Assembly (NCBI RefSeq): GCF_001050345.1 | Contig: NZ_LFMW01000018.1 | Coordinates: 1-64,000, forward strand | Source: Pseudomonas fildesensis | GTDB lineage: Bacteria > Pseudomonadota > Gammaproteobacteria > Pseudomonadales > Pseudomonadaceae | Direction: 5' to 3' | Length of the DNA stretch: 64,000 nucleotides | Shown here: piece by piece, positions 43,341-51,437 of the stretch | Position numbering within the stretch: position 1 is the first letter of the stretch | Layout: every line of letters begins with the position of its first letter | Notes under the pieces: model-generated | The model's input: only the letters and a program-made list of their open reading frames with translations | Told to the model about the DNA's origin: nothing | Databases searched by the model: none | Made by a program: the position numbers and the translations under genes

Positions 43341-43391
43341 ATGCGCGTGACCCTGCTCGGCAGCGTCCGCTGGGAGGGCCGGGTTATCTGA
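43341..43391 (+). pseudogene. phnP: Remnant of phnP (N-terminal stub)
   Basis: Directly after phnN an ATG opens MRVTLLGS, the typical start of PhnP phosphodiesterases. It diverges at once into VRWEGRVI and a stop. phnP normally follows phnN. The stub suggests that a rearrangement removed the rest and brought in the ArsR/P450 genes. Confidence 0.5.
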
Positions 43392-43406
43392 ACGGCGAGC
43401 CAGCGC

Positions 43407-44102
43407 CTACAGATGATCTGTGTGTATTCCAAACCGGCTCAACAATGCCTTGCGGCCCTTGATGGTCAATCCCAGCGCGCGGCTGTCCAGGTCTTGGGTG
43501 ACCCATTCATGGCGTATCGAGCTTTGCAGGACTGCCGCGCCCAACGCCCCCGCCAGATGGGGCCGACGCATGCTCCAGTCCAGGCATGAACACGCGAAAC
43601 GCCGGCGTTGCGAGCGTAGCGCAGCCACATCAACCCCAAGCTCTACCATTGCCTCTTCGCCGTGAGCCGTAAGCTCATAGGTGCCGTCGCCAATCAGCCA
43701 GCTGGACGCGATGAAATGGTCATGCAGCTGTACCGCCAACGTGCCGGCCATGTGGTCGTAACACGTGCGCGCAAACTGCAAGCGATTGGGTGTGTTCGGC
43801 ACAAAGGCCTTTGCGCTGTTTCGGCTGATCACCATCAAACCTTCAATCGCCTTGGCCACGTGCGGGCCGGCGAGGCTGTAGTAACGATGACGTCCCTGGG
43901 TATGCAGCTTGATCAACCCGTCGTCCTTGAGCCTGGCCAGGTGCGCACTGGCCGTGGAGGCGCTCACTTGGGCAATCACGGCCATTTCGGTGCTGGTACG
44001 CGCATGGCCGTCCATCAACGAGCAGAGCATTTTCGTGCGCGCAGGCTCCGCGATTGCACCGGCGATTTGGGAGAGGGCGGCGTCATCGTCGTGGGCGTCC
44101 AT
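43407..44102 (-). CDS. ArsR-family winged-helix regulator
   Basis: The protein has 231 aa. The N-terminal ArsR HTH (about 10-90) reads IAEPARTKMLCSLMDGHARTSTEMAVIAQVSASTASAHLARLKDDGLIKL and GRHRYYSL. A C-terminal extension (about 110-231) has CSCLDWSMRRPHLAGALGAAV, typical of longer ArsR members rather than metal sensors. It is divergent from the P450 gene with a 73-base gap. That gap contains GAAGCGTT / AACGCTTC, a likely operator. Confidence 0.85.
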   Translation of the reverse strand: MDAHDDDAALSQIAGAIAEPARTKMLCSLMDGHARTSTEMAVIAQVSASTASAHLARLKDDGLIKLHTQGRHRYYSLAGPHVAKAIEGLMVISRNSAKAFVPNTPNRLQFARTCYDHMAGTLAVQLHDHFIASSWLIGDGTYELTAHGEEAMVELGVDVAALRSQRRRFACSCLDWSMRRPHLAGALGAAVLQSSIRHEWVTQDLDSRALGLTIKGRKALLSRFGIHTDHL

Positions 44103-44117
44103 ATTTCGTTCCTGGGC

Positions 44118-44154
44118 GAAGCGTTGCCGTGTGAGGGGGCGATAGTAACGCTTC
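44118..44154. promoter_or_regulatory. Inverted repeat between the ArsR and P450 genes, candidate operator
   Basis: GAAGCGTT (44118-44125) and AACGCTTC (44147-44154) are 8-base arms with centres 29 bases apart. They lie within the 73-base divergent promoter region. Confidence 0.45.
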
Positions 44155-44175
44155 TTTGTGAACAGGACGTGCCGA

Positions 44176-45297
44176 ATGACACCGTTGCAAGCTGCTACTC
44201 ATGCTGATCCCTATGCGTATTACGCAGGCCTCAGGCTCGACAGCGAGTTGCTGTTCGATACGGTTCTGAACGTGTGGATTGCCAGCCGTGCGAAGACGGT
44301 CGAGGCGGTTCTGGCGCATCCCGACTGTCACGTGCGTCCGTCCCACGAGCCGGTTCCGGCAGCGATTGCGCAGGGCCCGGCCGGGCAGGTGTTTGCGCAG
44401 TTGATGCGCATGAATGAGGGGGCCGCTCATGCATGCCCGAGGGCCGCGATTGCACCGGCGTTGGCTGCTTTGGCTGCGCAAGATAGTGCGAACGGGGTGG
44501 GGCAACTCATCGACACCATGGATAACCTCAATACGTTGATGTTCACATTGCCTGTCTCAGTGATTGCGTTGCAGTTGGGGGTGCCCAGAGATCAACTGGC
44601 AACCGTCGCCGCGCTGACACGGGATTTCGTCGCGTGCCTCACGCCACTGAGCGATGCCGCCCAATTGCGCGACGCGGATGGCGCAGCAACGCGATTGAGG
44701 CAGATGTTCGACGGCGTGCTGGAGGAGGCGGGGCTGCTGGCGCATATCCGCACGCGCGACTGGGGTAGCCCCGACGGATTGACCGCCAACCTGATCGGCT
44801 TGCTGTCCCAGACCTGCGAAGCGAGCGCCGGCCTGATTGGCAATACGCTGGTGATGCTGCATCGACGTCCCGATCTGGTTGAACAGCTTCAACGTACACC
44901 GGCGCTGGCCGTCGCCTTGGTGGAAGAGGTGGCCCGTTACGATTCGCCGGTGCAAAACACTCGGCGGTTCGTTGCCGCGCGTTGCACGATTGGCAACCGT
45001 GTTCTGGAGGCGGGGGACACGGTTCTGGTGTTGCTGGCGTCCGCCAATCGAGACCCCGACGCGAACCCCGACCCGGACAGCTTCCTGCTCGAACGAGCGC
45101 CTCGGCGAATCTTCAGTTTTGGCTCAGGCAAGCATCAATGCCCTGGCCAAAAGATTGCCTCGACCATTGCGTCGCAGGCCGTCCTGGCGTTGTTGCGCCG
45201 TCAGCCTGAATCGATCGCGGGTGCTGGCCGGTTCAGCTACTGGCCGTCCCTGAATGGCCGTATCCCTCGGTTCGAGGACGGGGCTCTCAATCAATAA
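44176..45297 (+). CDS. Cytochrome P450
   Basis: The protein has 373 aa. The heme loop FSFGSGKHQCPGQKIA contains the cysteine ligand. The K-helix ExxR is in EEVARYDSPVQNTRR. The I-helix SQTCEASAGLIGNTL lacks the usual acid-threonine pair. It is a soluble bacterial class P450 needing a separate ferredoxin partner, not seen nearby. The substrate is unknown. Control by the divergent ArsR-family regulator is likely. ATG 44176 gives MTPLQAATHADPYAYY, the family start. Confidence 0.9.
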   Translation: MTPLQAATHADPYAYYAGLRLDSELLFDTVLNVWIASRAKTVEAVLAHPDCHVRPSHEPVPAAIAQGPAGQVFAQLMRMNEGAAHACPRAAIAPALAALAAQDSANGVGQLIDTMDNLNTLMFTLPVSVIALQLGVPRDQLATVAALTRDFVACLTPLSDAAQLRDADGAATRLRQMFDGVLEEAGLLAHIRTRDWGSPDGLTANLIGLLSQTCEASAGLIGNTLVMLHRRPDLVEQLQRTPALAVALVEEVARYDSPVQNTRRFVAARCTIGNRVLEAGDTVLVLLASANRDPDANPDPDSFLLERAPRRIFSFGSGKHQCPGQKIASTIASQAVLALLRRQPESIAGAGRFSYWPSLNGRIPRFEDGALNQ

Positions 45298-45473
45298 ACT
45301 TTCCACGGACTCCACAAACGCTCGTGCCTGGCCTTTTCGGGAAGTACCGGGCCTGCCCCGTTGAGTGTTTTCAATACCCCGCAATACAACCGCCAGTCAG
45401 GCAGAACAATTCTGTGCTTGAGTAAAGATAACTCTAGGGTTACTTTTATTCGGGCCAAGCCAAGGAGGCTGGG

Positions 45474-45662
45474 GTGCAAAGCAGGCTATTGATCAAGGCG
45501 TTGCAAGAGGCGGGTTGGGTGCTGGATCGGATCACGTGCAGTCATCACATTTTTACTCACCGCTATAACCCGTACACGATCCCGGTGCCTCACTCCAAGA
45601 AGGATCTTCCCTTGGGCACCGTCAGAAGCATCAGGAAACGCGCCGGGCTGTTTCAGTTTTAA
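45474..45662 (+). CDS. hicA: HicA toxin (mRNA interferase)
   Basis: The protein has 62 aa from GTG with AAGGAGG upstream. The double-stranded-RNA-binding-like fold has the catalytic histidine in TCSHHIFTH and the PYTIPVPHSKKDLPLGTVRSIRKRAGL motif. It cleaves mRNA when free of HicB. It is 11 bases ahead of hicB. Confidence 0.9.
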   Translation: MQSRLLIKALQEAGWVLDRITCSHHIFTHRYNPYTIPVPHSKKDLPLGTVRSIRKRAGLFQF

Positions 45663-45673
45663 GGAGAGCATTC

Positions 45674-46078
45674 ATGCAATACCCAATCTGTATCGAATGG
45701 GGCGACGACTTCACCGCCACCGGTATTCAGATCCCCGATATTCCGGGCGCCGTCACCGCTGGGGACAGTTTTGAAGAGGCCTACAACGCTGCGGTGGAAG
45801 TTGCGCACATCATGCTGCAAGAGATCGCGGCAGAGGGCGGGGTGATTCCGATGCCGACGTCGGTGGCCAATCATCATGCGCACGAGGACTACGCCGGGAT
45901 GGGCTGGGGCATGTTGGAACTGGATATCTCGCCCTATCTGGGCAAGACCGAGAAGGTCAATGTGACCTTGCCCGGTTATGTCATCCAGCGAATCGACCGT
46001 TATGTGCGGGAGCACAAGGTCAAAAGCCGCTCGTCATTTCTGGCGGATGCGGCGTTGGAGAAGTTGGTGCGTTCCTGA
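45674..46078 (+). CDS. hicB: HicB antitoxin
   Basis: The protein has 134 aa: an N-terminal HicB fold (PGAVTAGDSFEEAYNAAVEVAHIML) that blocks HicA, and a C-terminal ribbon-helix-helix DNA-binding part (VNVTLPGYVIQRIDRYVREHKVKSRSSFLADAALEKL) for autorepression. The toxin-antitoxin gene order is the reverse of many TA systems but normal for hicAB. Confidence 0.9.
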   Translation: MQYPICIEWGDDFTATGIQIPDIPGAVTAGDSFEEAYNAAVEVAHIMLQEIAAEGGVIPMPTSVANHHAHEDYAGMGWGMLELDISPYLGKTEKVNVTLPGYVIQRIDRYVREHKVKSRSSFLADAALEKLVRS

Positions 46079-46084
46079 GGGCAA

Positions 46085-47281
46085 TCAGGCGGTAGCGGCC
46101 GATACGCCACGGGAAGCACTCAGGAAGCGCAGCAACGCCACCAGCGGAAACGCACTGCCCACCAGCATTACACCGAGCCAGCCGCCGTGTTCATACACGC
46201 TGCTGGCAATCGCTGAGCCGAAGGCGCCGCCGATGAAGATGCTGGTCATGTACAGCGCGTTCAGGCGACTGCGGCTGTTGGCGTCAAGGGCGTAGATCGC
46301 ACGTTGGCCGAGCACCATGTTCATCTGCACGCAGAAGTCCAGGACGACGCCGGTCACGGCCAGGCCGATCACGCTGTACAACGGGTGCACGAACGCCGGC
46401 AGGAAGCTCAATACGGCAAACACCATGGCCAGCAACGAGGCGCGGTGGGTGTGGCCGGCGTCGGCCAGGCGCCCGGCGATGGGGGCGGCGATGGCGCCGA
46501 TGGCACCCACCAGGGCGAAGATCGCGATCTGGGTCTGGCTCAGGCCGTGGTTGCGCACTAGCTCCAGTGGGGCGGCAGTCCAGAACAGGCTGAAGGTGGC
46601 GAACATGCAGCCTTGATAAAAGGCGCGTTGGCGCAACAGCGGTTGTTCACGCAGCAGGGTGCCCAGGGAGCGCAGCAGTTGGCCGTAGCTGGCGCTGTGG
46701 TCGGGCTGGCGCTTGGGGATAGTGATCAGCAGCACCACGCTGATGATCGCCATCAATGCGGCAGCGGCCATGAACATCGCGCGCCAGCCGAAGTGGTCCG
46801 CCACCAGGCTGGACACTGGCCGTGCCAGCAGAATGCCGAGCAACAGGCCGCCCATGATGCTGCCAACCACTCGGCCACGGGATTCAGCCGGCGCCAGGTG
46901 CGCGGCCATCGGGATCAGGATTTGTACCGACACCGAACTGAAACCGATCAGCAATGACACCAGCAGGAACAGGTTCGGCTGCTCGGTGAACGCGGCACCC
47001 AATAGGCTGGCGATGGCCACCACGGTGGTACCGATCATCAGCTTGCGGTTTTCCAGCAGGTCGCCCAGGGGCACCAGGAAGAACAGGCCCAGGGCGTAGC
47101 CGACTTGCGTCAGCGATACGATCAGGCTGGCCATGGCGGGCGTGAGGCCGATGTCTGGCGCGATCAGTTCGATGATCGGCTGGGCGTAGTAGATGTTGGC
47201 GACGATGGCGCCGCAGAAGAACGCAAACAGCATCACCCTGCCTCGGGTCATGGTGGTTGTAGCGGGTGGGGTAGCGTTCAT
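46085..47281 (-). CDS. MFS efflux transporter (DHA1 type)
   Basis: The protein has 398 aa and 12 membrane helices. The loop 2-3 motif is GDLLENRKLMI. The sequence NIYYAQPIIELIAPDIGLTPAMASLI is typical of the proton-driven drug/sugar efflux family. The in-frame extension to 47689 is AT-mixed intergenic sequence and was rejected. The ATG at 47281, with GAGAAC ahead of it, is used. The substrate is unknown. Confidence 0.85.
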   Translation of the reverse strand: MNATPPATTTMTRGRVMLFAFFCGAIVANIYYAQPIIELIAPDIGLTPAMASLIVSLTQVGYALGLFFLVPLGDLLENRKLMIGTTVVAIASLLGAAFTEQPNLFLLVSLLIGFSSVSVQILIPMAAHLAPAESRGRVVGSIMGGLLLGILLARPVSSLVADHFGWRAMFMAAAALMAIISVVLLITIPKRQPDHSASYGQLLRSLGTLLREQPLLRQRAFYQGCMFATFSLFWTAAPLELVRNHGLSQTQIAIFALVGAIGAIAAPIAGRLADAGHTHRASLLAMVFAVLSFLPAFVHPLYSVIGLAVTGVVLDFCVQMNMVLGQRAIYALDANSRSRLNALYMTSIFIGGAFGSAIASSVYEHGGWLGVMLVGSAFPLVALLRFLSASRGVSAATA

Positions 47282-47459
47282 GCTGTTCTCATAAAAGCGA
47301 AGGAAGATGGCGAGCGAGAGTAAAGACAAGACCTTGCGGCGAGTAGGCCGCTTGCGTTGATAACATTCATGCCGGGAATTGATGACTGAAACGTTAACTT
47401 TTGGGTCGAAGAGCAATGATACATTCAGACACAACTGCCGAAACAGGAAATGCAGCGCC

Positions 47460-48074
47460 ATGAAAATCACATTGAACAAGATGCTCCTGGCTTCAAGCCT
47501 TGCTGCGGCCATGGCTGTCGGGCTGGCCCACGCTGCCGATGCCCCGCGCGTCGGTGTACGCGGCGCCATCACTGCGATGGACGGCGACGCGATGCACGTC
47601 AAGGTCAACAGCGGTGAAGACGTCACCGTGCACCTGACGAAGGACACCCAGGTCCGCGCCGTCACCCTGGCCAAAATCGACCAGATCAAACCCGGTAGCT
47701 ACATTGGCTCGGCCGCCATGCCGAATGCCGACGGCACCCTGACTGCCCTGGAAATCCACGTGTTCCCACCGGCCATGGCCGGCACCGGCGACGGGCACCG
47801 CGCGTTTGACTTGAAGGAAGGCAGCAGCATGACCAACGGCACCGTCGGCGACCTGGTGGTCAGCAACGGGCGCACCCTGACCGTCAAGTACAAGGGCGGC
47901 GAGCAGAAGATTGTGGTGCCGGAGGATGTACCGATCGTCAACCTGGAGCCAGGGGATCGCAGTTTGCTCAAGGCGGGGGTGAAGGTGGTGTTGTTTGCGG
48001 CGCAAGGGGCGGACGGGACGATCACCGCCCAGGCGATTTCAGCCGGCAAGGATGGCGTGACGCCGCCGATGTAA
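47460..48074 (+). CDS. Exported DUF5666-like protein
   Basis: The protein has 204 aa. A signal peptide (MKITLNKMLLASSLAAAMAVGLAHA) is followed by two OB-like repeats (VRGAITAMDGDAMHVKVNSGEDVTVHLTKDT and VGDLVVSNGRTLTVKYKGGEQKI). It is predicted periplasmic with no known function. It is divergent from the MFS gene. Confidence 0.8.
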   Translation: MKITLNKMLLASSLAAAMAVGLAHAADAPRVGVRGAITAMDGDAMHVKVNSGEDVTVHLTKDTQVRAVTLAKIDQIKPGSYIGSAAMPNADGTLTALEIHVFPPAMAGTGDGHRAFDLKEGSSMTNGTVGDLVVSNGRTLTVKYKGGEQKIVVPEDVPIVNLEPGDRSLLKAGVKVVLFAAQGADGTITAQAISAGKDGVTPPM

Positions 48075-48093
48075 CTGCCAAGCATAAAACCCA

Positions 48094-48185
48094 ATGTGGG
48101 AGCGGGCTTGCTCGCGAAGGCGGAGTGTCAGTCACCGAATCAATCGACTGAACCACCGCTTTCGCGAGCAAGCCCGCTCCCACAT
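48094..48185. repeat. REPIN
   Basis: ATGTGGGAGCGGGCTTGCTC faces GAGCAAGCCCGCTCCCACAT. This is a different subclass from the GGGAGGGGGC type. Confidence 0.9.
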
Positions 48186-48208
48186 TTTTTACCGCGTTTG
48201 TTCAGTTA

Positions 48209-49213
48209 TTATTGACCGGAATAAATCTGGTCAAACACCCCACCATCATTGAAGTGGGTCTTCTGCACGGTGCGCCAGTCACCAAAGGTCTTCTCCACCG
48301 ACAGGAAGTCGACTTTCGGGAAACGGTCGGTGTACTTGGCCAGTACCTTCGGATCGCGTGGGCGCAGGTAGTTGTTGGCGGCGATTTCCTGGCCTTCCGG
48401 CGACCACAGGTACTTCAGGTATTCCTCGGCCGCAACGCGGGTGCCTTTCTTGTCGACCACCTTGTCGACTACCGAGACCGGCGGCTCTGCTTCAGCGGAG
48501 ACGCTTGGGTAGATCACTTCGAACTGATCACGGCCGAATTCTCGGGCGATCATTTCCGCTTCGTTTTCAAAGGTCACCAGCACGTCGCCGATCTGGTTGG
48601 TCATGAACGTGGTGGTGGCGGCACGGCCACCGGTGTCCAGCACAGGCGCTTGCTTGAACAGCTTGCCGACAAAGGCCTTGGCCTTGTTTTCATCGCCACC
48701 GTTTTTCAGCACGTAGCCCCAGGCCGACAGGTAGGTGTAGCGGCCGTTACCCGAGGTTTTCGGATTAGGTACGATCACTTGCACGCCATCTTTGAGCAGG
48801 TCCGGCCAGTCTTTCAGGGCCTTCGGGTTACCTTTGCGCACGATAAATACAGTGGCCGAGGTGAATGGCGCGCTGTTGTTCGGCAGGCGGGTGACCCAGT
48901 TGTCCGGCACCAGTTTGCCGTTGTCGACCAAGGCGTTGATGTCGGTGGCCATGTTCATGGTGATCACGTCAGCCGGCAGGCCGTCGATCACCGAGCGCGC
49001 TTGTTTGCTGGAGCCGCCGAAAGACATCTGCAGCGTCAGCTTGTCGTCCGGGTGCTTGGTCTCCCACTGCTTCTGGAACGCTGCGTTGTAGTCCTTGTAG
49101 AAATCGCGCATTACGTCGTAGGAGACGTTGAGCAGGGTGACCGGTGCGGCCTGAACGGCGCCCGCCAGGGCAAGGCCGGCGGCCAGGAGAGAGGCGCTAA
49201 CGAGTTTTTTCAC
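48209..49213 (-). CDS. sbp: Sulfate-binding periplasmic protein
   Basis: The protein has 334 aa. A signal peptide ends AVQA-APVTLLNVSYD. The sulfate-binding family motifs SYDVMRDFYKDYN, NPKTSGNGRYTYLSAWGY and FENEAEMI are present. It delivers sulfate/thiosulfate to the CysTWA transporter, which is not in this window. Expression is expected under sulfur limitation (CysB), though I do not see a defined site. Confidence 0.95.
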   Translation of the reverse strand: MKKLVSASLLAAGLALAGAVQAAPVTLLNVSYDVMRDFYKDYNAAFQKQWETKHPDDKLTLQMSFGGSSKQARSVIDGLPADVITMNMATDINALVDNGKLVPDNWVTRLPNNSAPFTSATVFIVRKGNPKALKDWPDLLKDGVQVIVPNPKTSGNGRYTYLSAWGYVLKNGGDENKAKAFVGKLFKQAPVLDTGGRAATTTFMTNQIGDVLVTFENEAEMIAREFGRDQFEVIYPSVSAEAEPPVSVVDKVVDKKGTRVAAEEYLKYLWSPEGQEIAANNYLRPRDPKVLAKYTDRFPKVDFLSVEKTFGDWRTVQKTHFNDGGVFDQIYSGQ

Positions 49214-49318
49214 TGCTCATTCCTTGTTGTTCGAGAAGGTTGTCGATTGAGTGAGGGCACTTTGCCAGCGACTATAGCCGGGCCTGCATAGACGCTTAAA
49301 GATTAAAACGTACTTTGC

Positions 49319-50143
49319 TTATTCCACTTTATGAAAAAGATTGTTGCCACAGCGTGAGCAAAACGCCGCGTTGGGCTCATGGCTGTCTTTCTTGCACACC
49401 GGGCAGTCGGTTTGCAGCTGTTCACCGCGCATGGCACTGGCCAGCTCGGCGGTGAAAATCCCGGTGGGCACGGCGATGATCGAGTAACCGGTGATCATCA
49501 CCAGCGACGAAATCACCTGGCCCAGCGGCGTCTTCGGCACGATATCGCCAAAGCCCACCGTGGTCAGGGTCACGATTGCCCAGTAGATGCCCTTGGGGAT
49601 GCTGGTAAAGCCGTGTTCCGGGCCTTCGATCACGTACATCAAGGTGCCGAACACCGTCACCAGGGTGCACACGCTCACCAGGAACACCACGATCTTCTGC
49701 TTGCTGCCGCGCAGCGCCGCCATCAGGTAGTTGGCCTGCTTGAGGTACGGGCTGAGCTTGAGCACACGGAATATGCGCAGCATCCGGATGATGCGGATGA
49801 TCAGCAGGTACTGCGCGTCGCTGTAATACAGCGCGAGGATGCCGGGGACGATGGCCAGCAAGTCCACCAGCCCATAAAAGCTGAAGGCATAGCGCAACGG
49901 CTTGGGTGAGCAATACAGGCGCAGGCCGTACTCAATCAGGAAGACCAGCGTGAAGCCCCATTCGATGTAGGCCAGCACATCGGCGTAGTTCTGGTGCACC
50001 TGGTCGATGCTGTCGAGCATCACGATCACCAGGCTGGCGAGGATGGTCAGCAGCAGGATGCCGTCAAAGCGTCGCCCGGCGACCGTGTCGCTTTGAAAAA
50101 CCATGACGTAGAGCCGCTGACGCCAGTCGTTGTTGCTGTCCAT
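49319..50143 (-). CDS. Voltage-gated K+ channel-like ion transporter
   Basis: The protein has 274 aa: six membrane segments with a charged S4 (RIIRMLRIFRVLKLSPYLKQ, Arg/Lys every third residue). The pore motif TLTTVGFGDIVP is a potassium selectivity filter. A C-terminal zinc ribbon CPVC...CSRC lies at about 245-265. It is probably a KvAP-like voltage-gated channel. ATG 50143 (MDSNNDWRQRLY) was chosen over a short upstream extension. Confidence 0.9.
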   Translation of the reverse strand: MDSNNDWRQRLYVMVFQSDTVAGRRFDGILLLTILASLVIVMLDSIDQVHQNYADVLAYIEWGFTLVFLIEYGLRLYCSPKPLRYAFSFYGLVDLLAIVPGILALYYSDAQYLLIIRIIRMLRIFRVLKLSPYLKQANYLMAALRGSKQKIVVFLVSVCTLVTVFGTLMYVIEGPEHGFTSIPKGIYWAIVTLTTVGFGDIVPKTPLGQVISSLVMITGYSIIAVPTGIFTAELASAMRGEQLQTDCPVCKKDSHEPNAAFCSRCGNNLFHKVE

Positions 50144-50174
50144 AAAACCCGCCTGAATCAAATGTCGAGCAAGC

Positions 50175-51050
50175 CTAGGGGGATTCGAAGGGGCTGTCCA
50201 TGCGAGGTTTCTGCAGCACTCGGCGGCTGGCGCGCACCAGCCAGCAGGCGAGGATAAACGGTGCGGTCAGCGCTGGCAGGTGCAGGGCTGCAAAGCCGGG
50301 GGTGAGGATGATCGCCAGCAGCATGCCGAACAGAGGCAGCCAGGGTTGGCGACGTGCCTGGCTCAACGCCAGTGCGGCCAGCGCCGGATTGTAACTGTGC
50401 AGGCCGAGGAGGGCGCTGGCGGTTTCATCCAGCAGCAGAGCGACCAGCACGCCGGTGATGGCACCGCCCAATGCCCACAGTGCCGCTCGGCGGTTGGCCA
50501 GCCACAGGCCCAGCGCGATCAGGGCGCCGGCAAGGGGCTGATCCAGCAACATGATCTGCGCCAGCCCGGTAAAAGGTGCAGTGAGGAGGGCCAGGGTGTC
50601 GGGTTCGCTCAGGGTAAACGTGCTCTCTGGCACGCTGCCCATCAGCAACCAGCCCAGGCCGACAAAAGGTGCGGTGTAGGCCGGCAGGTCGTCTGGTTGG
50701 GTGGCGTGTTTCAACCACTGCCGCGTGAGGATCGCACTCAAGCCGCCACATGCCAGGATCAGCGGTGGTAACAAGGCCGACCAGGCGAAATGCTGGCTGA
50801 TCAACACGCCCAGCAGCACGCCGTTGTAGCTATAGAGGCCGGCCTGGCGTTCGGCCTTGGGATAACCCCGGCGCTGGGCCGTGAGCAAACCGGCGACTCC
50901 ACCCAACAACGCGCCGCCGAGCAACGCCGGGGCACCGATCAGGATGGCCAGCAGGCACAGCAAACCGCACAGCGGCTGGCGCTGCAGGAAAATCTGGCTG
51001 AAGCCGTTGAGCAGGGCTTCGGCCCAGTCGGGACAGGATGGGTTGTGCAT
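50175..51050 (-). CDS. Urea transporter
   Basis: The protein has 291 aa and is a UT-family channel (PF03253) with two homologous halves, each carrying the motif form LYSYNGVLLG and LHSYNPALAALA. It conducts urea across the inner membrane. No urease genes are nearby. The upstream in-frame extension to 51143 overlaps a REPIN and is rejected. The start is at MHNPSCPDWAEALL. Confidence 0.88.
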   Translation of the reverse strand: MHNPSCPDWAEALLNGFSQIFLQRQPLCGLLCLLAILIGAPALLGGALLGGVAGLLTAQRRGYPKAERQAGLYSYNGVLLGVLISQHFAWSALLPPLILACGGLSAILTRQWLKHATQPDDLPAYTAPFVGLGWLLMGSVPESTFTLSEPDTLALLTAPFTGLAQIMLLDQPLAGALIALGLWLANRRAALWALGGAITGVLVALLLDETASALLGLHSYNPALAALALSQARRQPWLPLFGMLLAIILTPGFAALHLPALTAPFILACWLVRASRRVLQKPRMDSPFESP

Positions 51051-51080
51051 TTTTAGTGAGTCAGTGGGACCGAGTTGGCC

Positions 51081-51176
51081 CCATCGGGAGCAAGCCCCCT
51101 CCCACATTGGACTGCATTCACAAATATAAAGATGTGAACCCAATCAAGTGTGGGAGGGGGCTTGCTCCCGATGGGG
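51081..51176. repeat. REPIN
   Basis: ATCGGGAGCAAGCCCCCTCC at the left faces GGAGGGGGCTTGCTCCCGAT at the right, between the urea transporter and the pyruvate kinase remnant. Confidence 0.9.
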
Positions 51177-51188
51177 CATCTACAGGTG

Positions 51189-51437
51189 CTAAATCAGCGT
51201 CTCTATACGCAAAGAGTTGGTCGACCCCGGCTGCCCGAACGGCACCCCCGCCGTAATCACCAACGTATCCCCGCGCTGCGCCATCCCCTGGGCCTGGGCA
51301 ATTTCCAGCGCCGTGGAGCACACCTCGTCCACCTGGCGCAGCCGGTCATTGACCACCGAATGCACGCCCCACGCCACACTACCGTTGGTGGTCGGGCCCA
51401 GGGTGGCGAGGATTTTGACTTTCTTGTCAGGCGTCAT
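51189..51437 (-). pseudogene. pyk: Pyruvate kinase remnant with a large internal in-frame deletion
   Basis: Only 82 codons remain of an enzyme normally about 470 aa. The first codons read MTPDKKVKILATLGP, the pyruvate kinase N-terminus. After a few residues (TTNG) the sequence jumps to WGVHSVVNDRLRQVDEVCSTALEIAQ...TLVITAGVPFGQPGSTNSLRIETL, the C-terminus. The frame is kept, but the TIM-barrel active site is gone. The start overlaps the glycerate kinase stop by 11 bases as in intact operons. Confidence 0.85.
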
